Source of the DNA: Hyphomicrobiales bacterium
Lineage (GTDB): Bacteria > Pseudomonadota > Alphaproteobacteria > Rhizobiales > Devosiaceae
NCBI GenBank assembly: GCA_026989045.1
Contig: JALSJY010000185.1
Span: 1 to 13,437 of the forward strand
DNA length: 13,437 nt
Reading direction: 5' to 3'
Part shown: positions 1 to 7,651 of the stretch, piece by piece
Layout: every line of letters begins with the position of its first letter
How positions within the stretch are numbered: position 1 is the stretch's first letter
Translations under genes and position numbers: made by a program
Notes under the pieces: generated by a model
Told to the model about the DNA's origin: nothing
What the model saw: the letters and a program-made list of their open reading frames with translations, nothing else
Databases searched by the model: none

Positions 1-257
1 AGGCCATAACCAGGGTGAATGGCATCAGCACCAGAGGCTTTGGCAATGCGTATATATTCATCTATCTGCAAATAGGCCTCAACTGGCCCGCGCCCTTCAC
101 CAATGAGATAAGATTCATCGGCCTTAAAGCGATGTAGAGCTAATTTATCTTCATTTGCAAAAACGGCAACAGTTTTTAAGCCTAATTCATTTGCGGCACG
201 AAACACCCGAATGGCTATTTCAGAGCGATTAGCAACCAATATTTTTTTAATCGTCAT
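1..257 (-). CDS. pyc: Pyruvate carboxylase, N-terminal fragment (biotin carboxylase domain start), cut by window edge
   Basis: This is the first 85 residues of a biotin-dependent carboxylase; the rest lies beyond base 1. The start is ATG at 257-255 with a clear GGAGG ribosome site at 263-267. The N-terminus has the biotin carboxylase opening ILVANRSEIAIRVFRA, followed by EDKLALHRFKADESY and ending in GADAIHPGYG. The KLALHRFKADE block and the GPVEAYLQIDEYIRIAK stretch are typical of pyruvate carboxylase rather than acetyl-CoA or propionyl-CoA carboxylase subunits. The family makes oxaloacetate from pyruvate, bicarbonate and ATP in the cytoplasm. The carboxyltransferase and biotin domains cannot be seen, so a stand-alone biotin carboxylase subunit is not excluded. 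It lies 79 bp downstream of the DUF442 gene on the same strand, with an inverted repeat between them. Confidence 0.87.
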   Translation of the reverse strand, partial: MTIKKILVANRSEIAIRVFRAANELGLKTVAVFANEDKLALHRFKADESYLIGEGRGPVEAYLQIDEYIRIAKASGADAIHPGYG

Positions 258-286
258 AAAAACCTCCAAAAACACTATGCCATTTT

Positions 287-320
287 TATCAGCAAAAACT
301 AATACCCAGTTTTGCTGATA
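287..320. repeat. Inverted repeat between the DUF442 gene and pyc
   Basis: An 11-base arm (TATCAGCAAAA, 287-297) is perfectly repeated in inverse orientation at 310-320, with a 12-base spacer. On neither strand does a T-run follow the stem, so it is a poor intrinsic terminator. It sits 30-63 bases upstream of the pyc start codon, which would suit an operator or an mRNA leader hairpin. Function not known. Confidence 0.5.
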
Positions 321-336
321 AGCTTAAATCCTTGCT

Positions 337-744
337 CTAAATCCCCCCAAGAGTTGAAATATCATAACCCGCATTGGCCGCAATTGCTATGACTTCCTGT
401 TTTGAAAGACAATCGGGATTTGCTAAAGCCCATAATATTGTTGAGCGTGTTCCAGTTCTGCAATAAGCAAGCACTGGGCCATTTGAATTATTTATTGCCG
501 CTTTGGTTTTGGCTATCATTTGCTCACTTACAGAATGGCGATTTGCAAGTGGAATATAATAGCAATTCATTCCAAGCTCTTTTGCAAGCATTTCAATATC
601 ATCATAATCAGCCATTTCTTCAACTTCGCCATCAGGACGATTGCAGATAATAGTTGCAAAATCAGCTTCCTTAATCTGCTTAATATCTGTAATTTCTATT
701 TGGTATGCTACACTAAATTCTTTTGTTAATTTACTAATTTTCAT
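337..744 (-). CDS. Stand-alone DUF442 / TIGR01244 family sulfurtransferase- or phosphatase-like protein
   Basis: A 135-residue cytoplasmic protein of the DUF442 (TIGR01244) family. This domain is also found fused to a metallo-hydrolase in Blh-type persulfide dioxygenases. Seen in the sequence: the conserved ICNRPDGE block at residues 33-40, and the active-site loop CRTGTRS starting at Cys95. The spacing Cys-x4-Arg with Gly98 fits the rhodanese loop CRxGxR better than the Cys-x5-Arg of tyrosine phosphatases, so sulfur transfer is the better guess. The start is taken at ATG 744: it has GGTGG upstream, and the longer frame reaching 792 would overlap the preceding gene. It starts 26 bp after the stop of the betaine-type binding protein and is probably co-transcribed with it. 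The hydrolase partner is absent here. The true substrate is not known. Confidence 0.82.
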   Translation of the reverse strand: MKISKLTKEFSVAYQIEITDIKQIKEADFATIICNRPDGEVEEMADYDDIEMLAKELGMNCYYIPLANRHSVSEQMIAKTKAAINNSNGPVLAYCRTGTRSTILWALANPDCLSKQEVIAIAANAGYDISTLGGI

Positions 745-770
745 TTTTAAAAATTCCACCAAATAAAGAT

Positions 771-1793
771 TTATTGACTGTTTTCTACCCACTCTTGCCA
801 GACTTTTGTTTTATTTTCAACAAACCAAACAGCTGTTTCTCTTGCAGATTTATAATTTTCATTCTGCCAAGCCAAAAGCTCATTCATTATATTTATTGGC
901 ATTTTTGCATTTTGAAAATAGATGGCAATTTTTGGCGCTTCAACAAATACCCTTGAAGCCAAAACGCTTACCACTGGCTCGGGAGCGAAAGCAGATGCTG
1001 AAATATCATCACACTGGATTTTTGCTAAGCATGAAAAAGCTTTTTCATCATAAGCACCCATATCTAATTGTAAAAAACTAAACTGGGTTAATATTGCATT
1101 TGGTTGCCAATAGTAAAACACCGCTGGCTCATTTTTTGAAACGGCTTCACCAATTAGCGTATCCATTTCAAATCTGTTTGTTGGCTCAATAATTTCAAAC
1201 CTGTCATAAACCCCATAAGCCTTGAGCATATTACGATTTAATATTGAACAAGCCCATTCTTTTGGACAGGAAATAAATTTTGCACTTTCACCTTCACCCT
1301 TAAAAACCCTCCAATAATCTTTTAGTTGAGAAGCGCTTTTTAAATCAGGGTGATTTTTTGCAATAAAATCAGGAATAAACCAACCCTCAAGCGCTGAGCC
1401 TGAAAAACTTGCGCCAGCTCTTCTTGTTTTGTCAGCCTCTAGGGCTGAATTCCAAACCTCAGATACGCGTGCAATCCAAGCTTCTGGAACAACAGAAGGT
1501 TGATCTGTGGTAGCAATTGATGAAATAGCAGTGCTTAAGTCACCTGCAATAATTTGCGTTGAACAACCATATTCTTTTTCTAAAATCTGCGCATGAATAT
1601 TGGCTAAAATTGCAGCGCTCGGCCATTGCATTGAGGCAATGCTGATAGTTTTTGACCCACATGGTAAAGAAATTTCTGGCGGGCTAATATTGGTTATTGT
1701 GCTGTCTTGAGCATTTGCAACAGGTAAAAAAGCTGAAAGAGATAAAAAAATTGCACCAAAATAAAGCAGTTTTTTTAATATATTAAAATACAT
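771..1793 (-). CDS. Glycine betaine/choline-type ABC transporter substrate-binding protein (OpuAC/ProX family), orphan
   Basis: A 340-residue exported protein. The N-terminus has a signal peptide: Lys-Lys near residues 7-8, a hydrophobic core, and a likely cut after VANA at residue 28. The mature part has the OpuAC-family opening (ISIASMQWPSAAILANIH) and many tryptophans and tyrosines (for example PEAWIARVSEVW, FYYWQPNA, and the Trp-rich C-terminus), as expected where aromatic boxes bind quaternary amines. Two close cysteine pairs (CPKEWAC and CLAKIQC) could form disulfides. ATG 1793 is preferred over the in-frame GTG at 1799 because AAAGG lies about 8 bases before the ATG but only 2 before the GTG. 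No permease or ATPase of this transporter type is in the window; the Liv genes nearby belong to another family. The ligand (betaine, choline, proline betaine or other) cannot be decided. Confidence 0.85.
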   Translation of the reverse strand: MYFNILKKLLYFGAIFLSLSAFLPVANAQDSTITNISPPEISLPCGSKTISIASMQWPSAAILANIHAQILEKEYGCSTQIIAGDLSTAISSIATTDQPSVVPEAWIARVSEVWNSALEADKTRRAGASFSGSALEGWFIPDFIAKNHPDLKSASQLKDYWRVFKGEGESAKFISCPKEWACSILNRNMLKAYGVYDRFEIIEPTNRFEMDTLIGEAVSKNEPAVFYYWQPNAILTQFSFLQLDMGAYDEKAFSCLAKIQCDDISASAFAPEPVVSVLASRVFVEAPKIAIYFQNAKMPINIMNELLAWQNENYKSARETAVWFVENKTKVWQEWVENSQ

Positions 1794-1986
1794 GTCCACA
1801 ACCTTTAACTAAGCAAGTTTAGCGGAGTTTAGCATGGTTTTTAATGCTATAAAACCAAAGAAAATTTATATCGTGACTCTTTCATATAAAATATGCAAAG
1901 CTGTAATCTGCACGGAATAATAAATTTAAATAATAATGAATTCCGGTCTAATTATAAGAGAAACAAACAGAGTATTGAGGGAAACC
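1794..1986. promoter_or_regulatory. Divergent intergenic region with tandem and inverted repeats
   Basis: This gap separates the divergent betaine-type binding protein and livK genes, so it must hold promoters for both. AGTTTAGC occurs twice, at 1816-1823 and 1826-1833, exactly 10 bases (one helical turn) apart. An inverted repeat TAGCAT / ATGCTA follows at 1830-1835 and 1844-1849. These could bind a regulator of either gene. I cannot place a convincing -35/-10 pair on either strand. The livK ribosome site GAGGGA lies just before base 1984. Confidence 0.4.
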
Positions 1987-3195
1987 ATGCAGATTTTGAA
2001 AAAAACATTAATATTAAGCGTTGCAGTTTCTGCGCTAACGCTAGGCGCGCCAGCTATAGCTGAAGACGTTAAATTTGGCTTTTTGGGTGGCTTTACTGGT
2101 CCAATTGAAAGCTTAACACCGCCTATTCTTGAAGGTGCAAAACTAGCTGCTAGTCACGTGAATGCGCAGGGTGGCATTTTGGGAGGTCAACTTACATTCA
2201 CCTCTGGTGACACAACTTGTGCCGATGCAACTGCTGCTGCAAACGCAGCTGACAAAATGGTCAACACAGATCAAGTAAGCGCAATTGTTGGCGCGCTTTG
2301 TTCTGGTGCAACAATTTCAGCAGCAAATAATGCTGGTATTCCAGGCAATGTCGTGTTGATTTCACCAGCTTCTACCTCTCCATCACTAACAGAACTTGAA
2401 GATAACGACCTCGTGTTCCGCACAGCACCATCTGATGCCTATCAGGGTGATGTGCTAGCTCGTCTAATCCTTTCAAAAGGCATTAAAGAAGTTGCTATAT
2501 CTTATGTTAATAACGACTATGGTAAAGGTTTTGCTGATGCTTTGTCTGCTTCATTTACTGCAAATGGTGGAACAGTTGCCGCATCTGAAGGTCATGAAGA
2601 AGGTAAAGCTGATTATCGTGCTGAGCTTGGCTCATTAGCTGCAACTGGTGCGCAGACTTTAGTAGTTCTTGCTTATGCTTCTGGCTCTGGTCAAACTATC
2701 TTACGCCAAGCAGTTGAGAGTGGCGATTTCACAGCCTATGTTGGTGGTGATGGCATGGTAGGCGATGAAGCCCTAACTGGCATTGATGCCGCTAGCGTTG
2801 AAGGTATGATTGCAACAAAACCAGGTTCACCTGAAGTTGCTGGTGCTGACGTTTATGCAGGCCTAGCAAGCGCTGCTGGTCTTGATCCAACATCAATTTT
2901 TGCACCTCAAGCTTATGATGCGGCGTTTATTTTGGCACTTGCTGTTGAGCAAAAAGGTTCAAGTGATCGTGATGGCATGAGTGCAGCTGTTCGCTCTGTT
3001 TCTTCTGCTCCGGGTGAAATTATTCTTCCAGGTGAATGGGACAAAGCTGTTGCATTGCTAAAGCAAGGCACAGAAATCAACTATGAAGGGGCTTCTGGCT
3101 CACATGAGTTTGATGCGGCTGGTGATGTTCCTGGAACTATTGTTGAATTGGTAGTTAAGGGCGCAACATTTGTTGAAGTTGGCCCTGCGAAATAA
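1987..3195 (+). CDS. livK: Branched-chain (Liv-type) amino acid ABC transporter periplasmic binding protein
   Basis: A 402-residue periplasmic binding protein of the Leu/Ile/Val-binding family (Peripla_BP_6 type). ATG 1987 is chosen over the upstream in-frame ATG at 1936: it has GAGGGA 4-5 bases before it and directly opens a signal peptide (Lys-Lys, hydrophobic core, cut after APAIA at residue 25). The mature part begins with VKFGFLGGFTGP and contains the ligand-cleft stretch LISPASTSPSLT and the NNDYGKGF block typical of the family. Two cysteines (DTTCAD and GALCSG) are spaced as in LivJ-type disulfides. It converges on the livGFHM operon and is the obvious partner of that importer, though transcribed from its own promoter. 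A separate strong transcription unit is usual for a binding protein needed in excess. Exact ligand (branched-chain amino acids, another amino acid, or a small amide) is not decided. Confidence 0.9.
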   Translation: MQILKKTLILSVAVSALTLGAPAIAEDVKFGFLGGFTGPIESLTPPILEGAKLAASHVNAQGGILGGQLTFTSGDTTCADATAAANAADKMVNTDQVSAIVGALCSGATISAANNAGIPGNVVLISPASTSPSLTELEDNDLVFRTAPSDAYQGDVLARLILSKGIKEVAISYVNNDYGKGFADALSASFTANGGTVAASEGHEEGKADYRAELGSLAATGAQTLVVLAYASGSGQTILRQAVESGDFTAYVGGDGMVGDEALTGIDAASVEGMIATKPGSPEVAGADVYAGLASAAGLDPTSIFAPQAYDAAFILALAVEQKGSSDRDGMSAAVRSVSSAPGEIILPGEWDKAVALLKQGTEINYEGASGSHEFDAAGDVPGTIVELVVKGATFVEVGPAK

Positions 3196-3220
3196 TCTTT
3201 TAGATTATTAAAATTTTTTT
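3191..3220 (+). terminator. AT-rich hairpin plus T-run at the livK stop codon
   Basis: AATAATCT (3191-3198) pairs with AGATTATT (3202-3209) across a 3-base loop, followed by seven T at 3214-3220. The left arm overlaps the livK stop codon. The stem is all weak pairs except one, so this is a weak or auxiliary terminator in front of the stronger one at 3222. Confidence 0.45.
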
Positions 3221-3221
3221 A

Positions 3222-3254
3222 AAAGCCCGATGAATATTTCATTGGGCTTTTTTA
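3222..3254. terminator. Bidirectional terminator between convergent livK and livM
   Basis: A 13-pair stem (3222-3234 with 3238-3250, one G-T pair) with a 3-base loop has a GC-rich AAAGCCC/GGGCTTT base. It is followed by T-rich sequence on the plus strand and by TTTT on the minus strand. It serves livK. The left end of livM (stop codon 3239-3241) lies inside the stem, so it can also end the liv operon. Confidence 0.85.
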
Positions 3255-4540
3255 TTTTCCTTTTGCTGATGAATTACTTCAGGGATTAAGCCTTTTGGGG
3301 CATATCTTAGTGCTATTGTTATCACTAGACCCAAAACAAACACCCGCATTTGTAATGCACGGCTTTCTATTTCAGGAATTGCACCCCAGCCAAAACCATC
3401 AGATATGGCAGAAATATTGATAAATAAAGCCTGACTAACAGGCTCGCTTAACACCCAGACAATATAGATGAATACACCACCAAAAACAGCACCAAAATTA
3501 TTGCCAGCACCGCCAACAATTACCATCACCCAGATAACAAAAGTATGATTGATTGGTTGATAGCCACCGGGGTCAAAAATTTGCGCAAAGCTAGTTAAAA
3601 TCGCCCCGCCAATGCCTATTAAAACAGAGCCGAAAATGAAAATTTCTAACTGGCGGGATTTAACATTTTTACCCATTGAAGCGGCGGCAATATGATTATC
3701 ACGAATTGAGCGCATCATGCGACCCCAAGGGCCAGAATAAGCACGTTGAATTAAAAATAACGCACCAAGCACCACTATCAGCACCACTATTAAAAAGCTT
3801 GCGCGCGCATAAACAAATGATTCTAGAGTTTGCACCCCCATTAGTTGAAAATCTTGCGGCTTTGGCACTGGCCATGGCACTGGCGAAACCGTTAGCGTTC
3901 CTTTAGTTAGCCAATCCATATTCTTTATCAAAGCACGAATAATTTCTGAAACACCAATAGTTGCAATCGCTAGATAATCCGTTCTTAGGCCAAGGCAGAT
4001 TTTGCCAATTATATAAGCAACTCCAGCGGCTAATATTCCACCAAATACCCAACCCAAGACAACAGGCAAACCTAGCCCACCAACAAAACCCGCAGTGCTT
4101 TCAATATATTTTGCTGCGGGGTCAATCTGGCTTCTAAATATTATATAGGCGCTAAACCAAGCTAAAACTTGTGCTATTCGAAAGGTCTTACCTTTAATGC
4201 CAAAGCGTGGTAATTTATTTGCGCCAATGATTAGTAAAGCGCCAATACCAGCCGCAACTATTGCTTTAAATAGTAAAAACGGGCCTTGTGAATCCCAAAA
4301 TTCCATATTTATAGGCACTGAAATAAAGGTGACGGCAAAACCACCAATCATAATAAAACCCATGATGCCAAAATTAAATAGTCCGCCATATCCCCATTGG
4401 ATATTAAGCCCTAACGCTATAAGAGAATAAGCCGCCGCCTCCACCATTAAACGAGTAGTAAAAGGTGCTCCCATCACCAACCCAACGCCAATGATTAAAA
4501 CAAACAGCAAGCTATAAAGAATTATCGCTCGTTTAATCAT
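3239..4540 (-). CDS. livM: Branched-chain amino acid ABC transporter permease LivM
   Basis: A 433-residue inner-membrane permease of the LivM family. The opening membrane segment is followed by the family block TTRLMVEAAAYSLIALGLNIQWGYGGLFNFG. The region LRTDYLAIATIGVSEIIRALI in the middle and GGAGNNFGAVFGGVFIYIV later match LivM loops that contact the ATPases. Most LivM relatives of about 300-350 residues lack the extra stretch near residues 95-175 (including AWFSAYIIFRSQIDPAAKYI and a further hydrophobic segment). Some, like E. coli LivM, are also over 400 residues. It pairs with LivH to form the channel. Its ATG overlaps the livH stop (ATGA, 4537-4540), which implies translational coupling. 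It is the last gene of the operon and ends in a shared terminator with livK. Confidence 0.92.
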   Translation of the reverse strand: MIKRAIILYSLLFVLIIGVGLVMGAPFTTRLMVEAAAYSLIALGLNIQWGYGGLFNFGIMGFIMIGGFAVTFISVPINMEFWDSQGPFLLFKAIVAAGIGALLIIGANKLPRFGIKGKTFRIAQVLAWFSAYIIFRSQIDPAAKYIESTAGFVGGLGLPVVLGWVFGGILAAGVAYIIGKICLGLRTDYLAIATIGVSEIIRALIKNMDWLTKGTLTVSPVPWPVPKPQDFQLMGVQTLESFVYARASFLIVVLIVVLGALFLIQRAYSGPWGRMMRSIRDNHIAAASMGKNVKSRQLEIFIFGSVLIGIGGAILTSFAQIFDPGGYQPINHTFVIWVMVIVGGAGNNFGAVFGGVFIYIVWVLSEPVSQALFINISAISDGFGWGAIPEIESRALQMRVFVLGLVITIALRYAPKGLIPEVIHQQKENKKAQ

Positions 4541-5535
4541 GAGCTAGCCCCCTTAAAAATTCCTGTAGGGCGCACTAATAAAACAATTACCAAAATCACA
4601 AATGCCACGGTTAATTTATATTCTGTTGGCACAAGCGAGAGATCATTTGAAATCCAACTTGGTAAGTTTTCTCTGAATGGGCGAAGCAAAACTGCCCAGT
4701 TAAACACTGCTAAAGTTTCAGCAAATCCAACCAAAAACCCACCAGCAATTGCGCCATAAGCATGACCCAAACCACCAACAATTGCAGCAGCAAAAATTGG
4801 CAATACGATATTAAAAGCAAGGTCTGGTTTTAGCGTCACATCAAGCGCCAACATTGTTCCCGCCATGCAAGCAAGAGCGCCAGCGATTACCCATGTCACC
4901 CTTATTACTAATTTGGTGTTTATGCCTGAAACTTGCGCAAGATCGGCATTATCAGCCATGGCGCGCATTGCCTTGCCAAATTTTGATTTGGTGAGGAAAA
5001 AGTGCAAGGCAAGCACTGCAACAATTGTTACTAATATCATTAGAATTTGCGGCTGTGTTACTGATATAGGTCTAGTTGCACCAAAGAATGACATATCAAT
5101 TCTATAAATTTCTTTTGGCGCTTCTGCAAAAAATGTGCGGCTTTTAACTCCAAAAAACAGGCGGATTAAACCTTGTATCATCAAGGTAACGCCAATTGAG
5201 GCAATCAATAGAGTAACAGGTTTTGCTCCCCTTGCGCGTAAAGGGGCATAAAAACCCTTGTCAATTCCCAACGCCAAACCAGCGGCAATAACCATAGCGA
5301 TTGGCAACACCATAAAACCCATAGGCAGCGGACCAGTTAAACCGATAGCTGTGGCAGCCGCAACTAAAATAAAGGTAACAAAAGCCCCTAAAGTCATCAT
5401 GTCGCCATGCGCAAAATGAGCAAATCGCAATATGCCAAAAATCAGTGTGATGCCAATTGCACCAAGCGCATAGATTGAACCAAGCACTGCGCCTGAAATT
5501 ATAACCTTGTTAAAAAAGAAAATAAATTCGTTCAT
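4537..5535 (-). CDS. livH: Branched-chain amino acid ABC transporter permease LivH
   Basis: A 332-residue inner-membrane permease. The N-terminus has the LivH signature: ISGAVLGSIYALGAIGITLIFGILRFAHFAHGD, with HGD near residue 44. Later come the conserved MRAMADNADLAQVSGI loop (ATPase coupling helix) and IFAAAIVGGLGHAYGAIAGG. Roughly eight hydrophobic segments are visible. It forms a heterodimeric channel with LivM in the Liv importer. The start is ATG 5535 with only a weak ribosome site (TTAGG about 8 bases upstream), 18 bp after the livF stop, so it probably relies on readthrough from livF. Its stop overlaps the livM start by an ATGA junction. Confidence 0.93.
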   Translation of the reverse strand: MNEFIFFFNKVIISGAVLGSIYALGAIGITLIFGILRFAHFAHGDMMTLGAFVTFILVAAATAIGLTGPLPMGFMVLPIAMVIAAGLALGIDKGFYAPLRARGAKPVTLLIASIGVTLMIQGLIRLFFGVKSRTFFAEAPKEIYRIDMSFFGATRPISVTQPQILMILVTIVAVLALHFFLTKSKFGKAMRAMADNADLAQVSGINTKLVIRVTWVIAGALACMAGTMLALDVTLKPDLAFNIVLPIFAAAIVGGLGHAYGAIAGGFLVGFAETLAVFNWAVLLRPFRENLPSWISNDLSLVPTEYKLTVAFVILVIVLLVRPTGIFKGASS

Positions 5536-5553
5536 AATTATTGCCTAAATATC

Positions 5554-6258
5554 CTATCCGCCCAAAAAGCTTTTTGCTACTTCTGGATCGTTTAATAAAT
5601 CCTGCCCAGAGCCAGTGAATGAATTTTTACCACTTGCCAAAACAAAACCCTTAGTTGCAAAGCTAAGCGCTTGTTTTGCATTTTGCTCAACCATTAAAAT
5701 ACCAACTCCAGAGGCGTTGACTTTTTTTATCTGTTCAAAAATTTCAATCACATAACGTGGTGAAAGACCCGCTGATGGCTCATCAAGCATTAGCAAAGAG
5801 GGCTTGCTCATTAGCGCCCTGCCCATTGCAACCATTTGGCGCTGCCCACCAGAAAGTTCACCCGCTGGCTGATTTCTTTTTTCTTTCAGCGGGGGAAACA
5901 TTTCATAAACCTCATCAAGCGTATCAGAAAAATCATCTTTCCTGATAAAAGCTCCCATCTCAAGATTTTCATGCACACTTAACGAGGTAAAAACATTTTT
6001 TTCCTGCGGCACAAATGACAAGCCAGCAGGGACAAGTTTATCTGGTAGGGAATTTGAAATTTCCTGCCCATTAAAAATTATTTCGCCAGATGTCACTGTT
6101 AAAAGACCAAAAATAGCCTTTAGGGTTGTTGATTTTCCAGCCCCATTTGGCCCAACAATTACCCCAATATCGCTTTTTTCAATTGCCATATCCACACCAT
6201 TTAAAATTGGCGCGCCACCATATCCTGCAATTATGTTTTTTACATCAATAAGAGCCAT
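5554..6258 (-). CDS. livF: Branched-chain amino acid ABC transporter ATP-binding protein LivF
   Basis: A 234-residue ABC ATPase, normal length for LivF. Walker A is GPNGAGKST at residues 36-44, the Q-loop is Gln85 in FVPQEKNVF, the signature LSGGQRQM starts at 135, and Walker B LLMLDEPSAGLSP runs from 155 with catalytic Glu160. The switch position reads VEQN (Gln192 instead of His), which is usual for LivF. It powers the Liv importer together with LivG on the cytoplasmic face of LivH/LivM. Its ATG shares one base with the livG stop (TAATG at 6256-6260), so translation is coupled. All catalytic motifs are intact. Confidence 0.95.
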   Translation of the reverse strand: MALIDVKNIIAGYGGAPILNGVDMAIEKSDIGVIVGPNGAGKSTTLKAIFGLLTVTSGEIIFNGQEISNSLPDKLVPAGLSFVPQEKNVFTSLSVHENLEMGAFIRKDDFSDTLDEVYEMFPPLKEKRNQPAGELSGGQRQMVAMGRALMSKPSLLMLDEPSAGLSPRYVIEIFEQIKKVNASGVGILMVEQNAKQALSFATKGFVLASGKNSFTGSGQDLLNDPEVAKSFLGG

Positions 6259-7040
6259 TATGCTTCCTTTGGACTTGTGCCAAAATAGGCTTCAATAATT
6301 TGTGGGTTTTGACGAAGTTCCTCCATTGGCCCCTGAGCAATAACTTCACCTGCCGCCATAACAATCACCGTTTCGCAAAGGCGAGCGATTAAATCCATAT
6401 CATGCTCAATGACAAAAAAACTATATCCCAATTCTTTATTCATACGCTCAATGTTGGAAGCTAAATCATTTAATAAAGTGCGGTTTACCCCCGCTGCAAC
6501 CTCATCAAGCAAAACGATTTTTGCATCAACCATCATAGTGCGACCAAGCTCAAGCAATTTTTTCTGCCCACCCGATAGATTTCCCGCAAGCTCGTTTTTT
6601 ACATGGCTTAATTTTAAAAAATCTATCACGTCATTAGCTTTTTGACGTACTTTCAAATCATGCTGTTTTACCAAAGATGGCTTAAGCCAAGTATTTAACA
6701 GGCTTTCACCTGGTTGCTCACCAGGCACAACCATTAGATTTTCTAAAGAGCTCATGTTTGAAAACTCATGCGCTAATTGAAATGTTCGCAATATGCCAAG
6801 CTTAAATAATTCATGCGGTGGCAGGCCTGTTACATCTTTATTATCAAAAAACACCTTGCCGCTTGTGGGAGGTAAAGTGCCAGCAACAATATTAAATAAA
6901 GTAGTTTTGCCAGCACCATTGGGGCCAATAAGCCCAGTGATTGTGCCACGCTCAACCTTGAGCGAGCAGTTATTTACCGCCGCTAAGCCACCAAAATGTT
7001 TTGAGATATTTTTTACATCAATAATTATATCAGATGACAA
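6258..7040 (-). CDS. livG: Branched-chain amino acid ABC transporter ATP-binding protein LivG
   Basis: A 260-residue ABC ATPase of the LivG family, partner of LivF. With the start used here, Walker A GPNGAGKTT begins at residue 39, the signature LSGGQKK at 155, Walker B IVLLDE at 175-180, and the switch His is His213 (IEHDMD). After Walker B the usual Pro is replaced (DEVAAGVNRTL), a variation that should not remove catalysis. The start is uncertain. TTG 7040 gives an N-terminus SSDIIIDVKNISKHFGG that matches the family, and it has TAAGGG about 7 bases upstream. In-frame ATGs at 7070 and 7076 would add 10-12 residues unlike the family and have poor ribosome sites. It is the first gene of livGFHM. 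Confidence 0.9.
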   Translation of the reverse strand: MSSDIIIDVKNISKHFGGLAAVNNCSLKVERGTITGLIGPNGAGKTTLFNIVAGTLPPTSGKVFFDNKDVTGLPPHELFKLGILRTFQLAHEFSNMSSLENLMVVPGEQPGESLLNTWLKPSLVKQHDLKVRQKANDVIDFLKLSHVKNELAGNLSGGQKKLLELGRTMMVDAKIVLLDEVAAGVNRTLLNDLASNIERMNKELGYSFFVIEHDMDLIARLCETVIVMAAGEVIAQGPMEELRQNPQIIEAYFGTSPKEA

Positions 7041-7145
7041 TTTTATACCCTTACCCCCAATAAAAACCATAGGCATAAATGCCAACCAAATAGTATCTGC
7101 TCATAAGCTGACTAAATGGTCAATATTGAAAGTTAAAACAAACGT

Positions 7146-7168
7146 AAAAAAAGGGCGCTAAAGCGCCC
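7146..7168 (-). terminator. Intrinsic terminator downstream of cheY
   Basis: A six-pair GC stem (GGGCGC 7153-7158 with GCGCCC 7163-7168) and a 4-base loop are followed, reading the minus strand, by seven T (7146-7152 as A on plus). It ends the cheD-to-cheY unit and isolates it from the liv operon, whose promoter must lie between here and livG. Confidence 0.9.
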
Positions 7169-7195
7169 ATAAATTAGTTTTAGTTTATTAGGTTT

Positions 7196-7585
7196 TTAAG
7201 CTAAAGCACCAATTACAGCTTCGATACGTTTTTTCATAGTTCCTGCATCAAATGGTTTGATGATGTAATTATTAACGCCAGCGGTAATTGCTTCTTGAAC
7301 CTGCTCTTTATCAGAGCGACCAGTTGCCATTATGAATGGCATTTTTGAGGTCTTAGGGTGTTTGCGTAAAACTTTTAACAAGGTCAGCCCATCAATATCA
7401 GGCATGTTCCAATCTGAAATAATCAGATCAAATTTGTCTTTTTCAATTTTACCCAAGGCATCGCGACCAGATTTGGCTTCGGTAATATCTTTAAACCCAA
7501 GTTGGCCTAAAATATATTTACAAATGCCACGCATAGATTGCTGGTCATCAACGATTAAAACATTTATTGAGGCGGCTTTTGGCAT
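7196..7585 (-). CDS. cheY: Chemotaxis response regulator CheY
   Basis: A 129-residue single-domain response regulator with no output domain. The acidic pocket is Asp13-Asp14 (LIVDDQQ), the phospho-acceptor is Asp58 (IISDWNMPDIDG), the switch threonine is Thr88 (MATGRSD) and the conserved lysine is Lys110 (IIKPF). All are intact, so it should take phosphate from CheA and bind the flagellar motor. It is the only CheY-type gene in the window. It lies 135 bp downstream of cheB, with a palindrome in the gap, so it may have an extra promoter of its own. The ribosome site is weak (GAGTAGAG region). Alphaproteobacteria often have more than one CheY; others could lie outside. Confidence 0.93.
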   Translation of the reverse strand: MPKAASINVLIVDDQQSMRGICKYILGQLGFKDITEAKSGRDALGKIEKDKFDLIISDWNMPDIDGLTLLKVLRKHPKTSKMPFIMATGRSDKEQVQEAITAGVNNYIIKPFDAGTMKKRIEAVIGALA

Positions 7586-7651
7586 TTTATTTTACTCTAC
7601 TCTTAATTACTAAATTACACTTATTTGCCACTTAGGTTTTACTCTAAGGGA

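Noticed and set aside
745..792. N-terminal extension of the DUF442 protein
   Set aside because: It would overlap the preceding gene and has no matching family sequence. The internal ATG at 744 has a ribosome site.
1936..1986. N-terminal extension of livK from the upstream ATG
   Set aside because: The 17 extra residues are charged and would precede the signal peptide. The downstream ATG has a better ribosome site.
6793..7161. 122-residue plus-strand open frame opposite livG
   Set aside because: Antisense to the Walker A part of livG, no recognisable family, and it runs into the cheY terminator.
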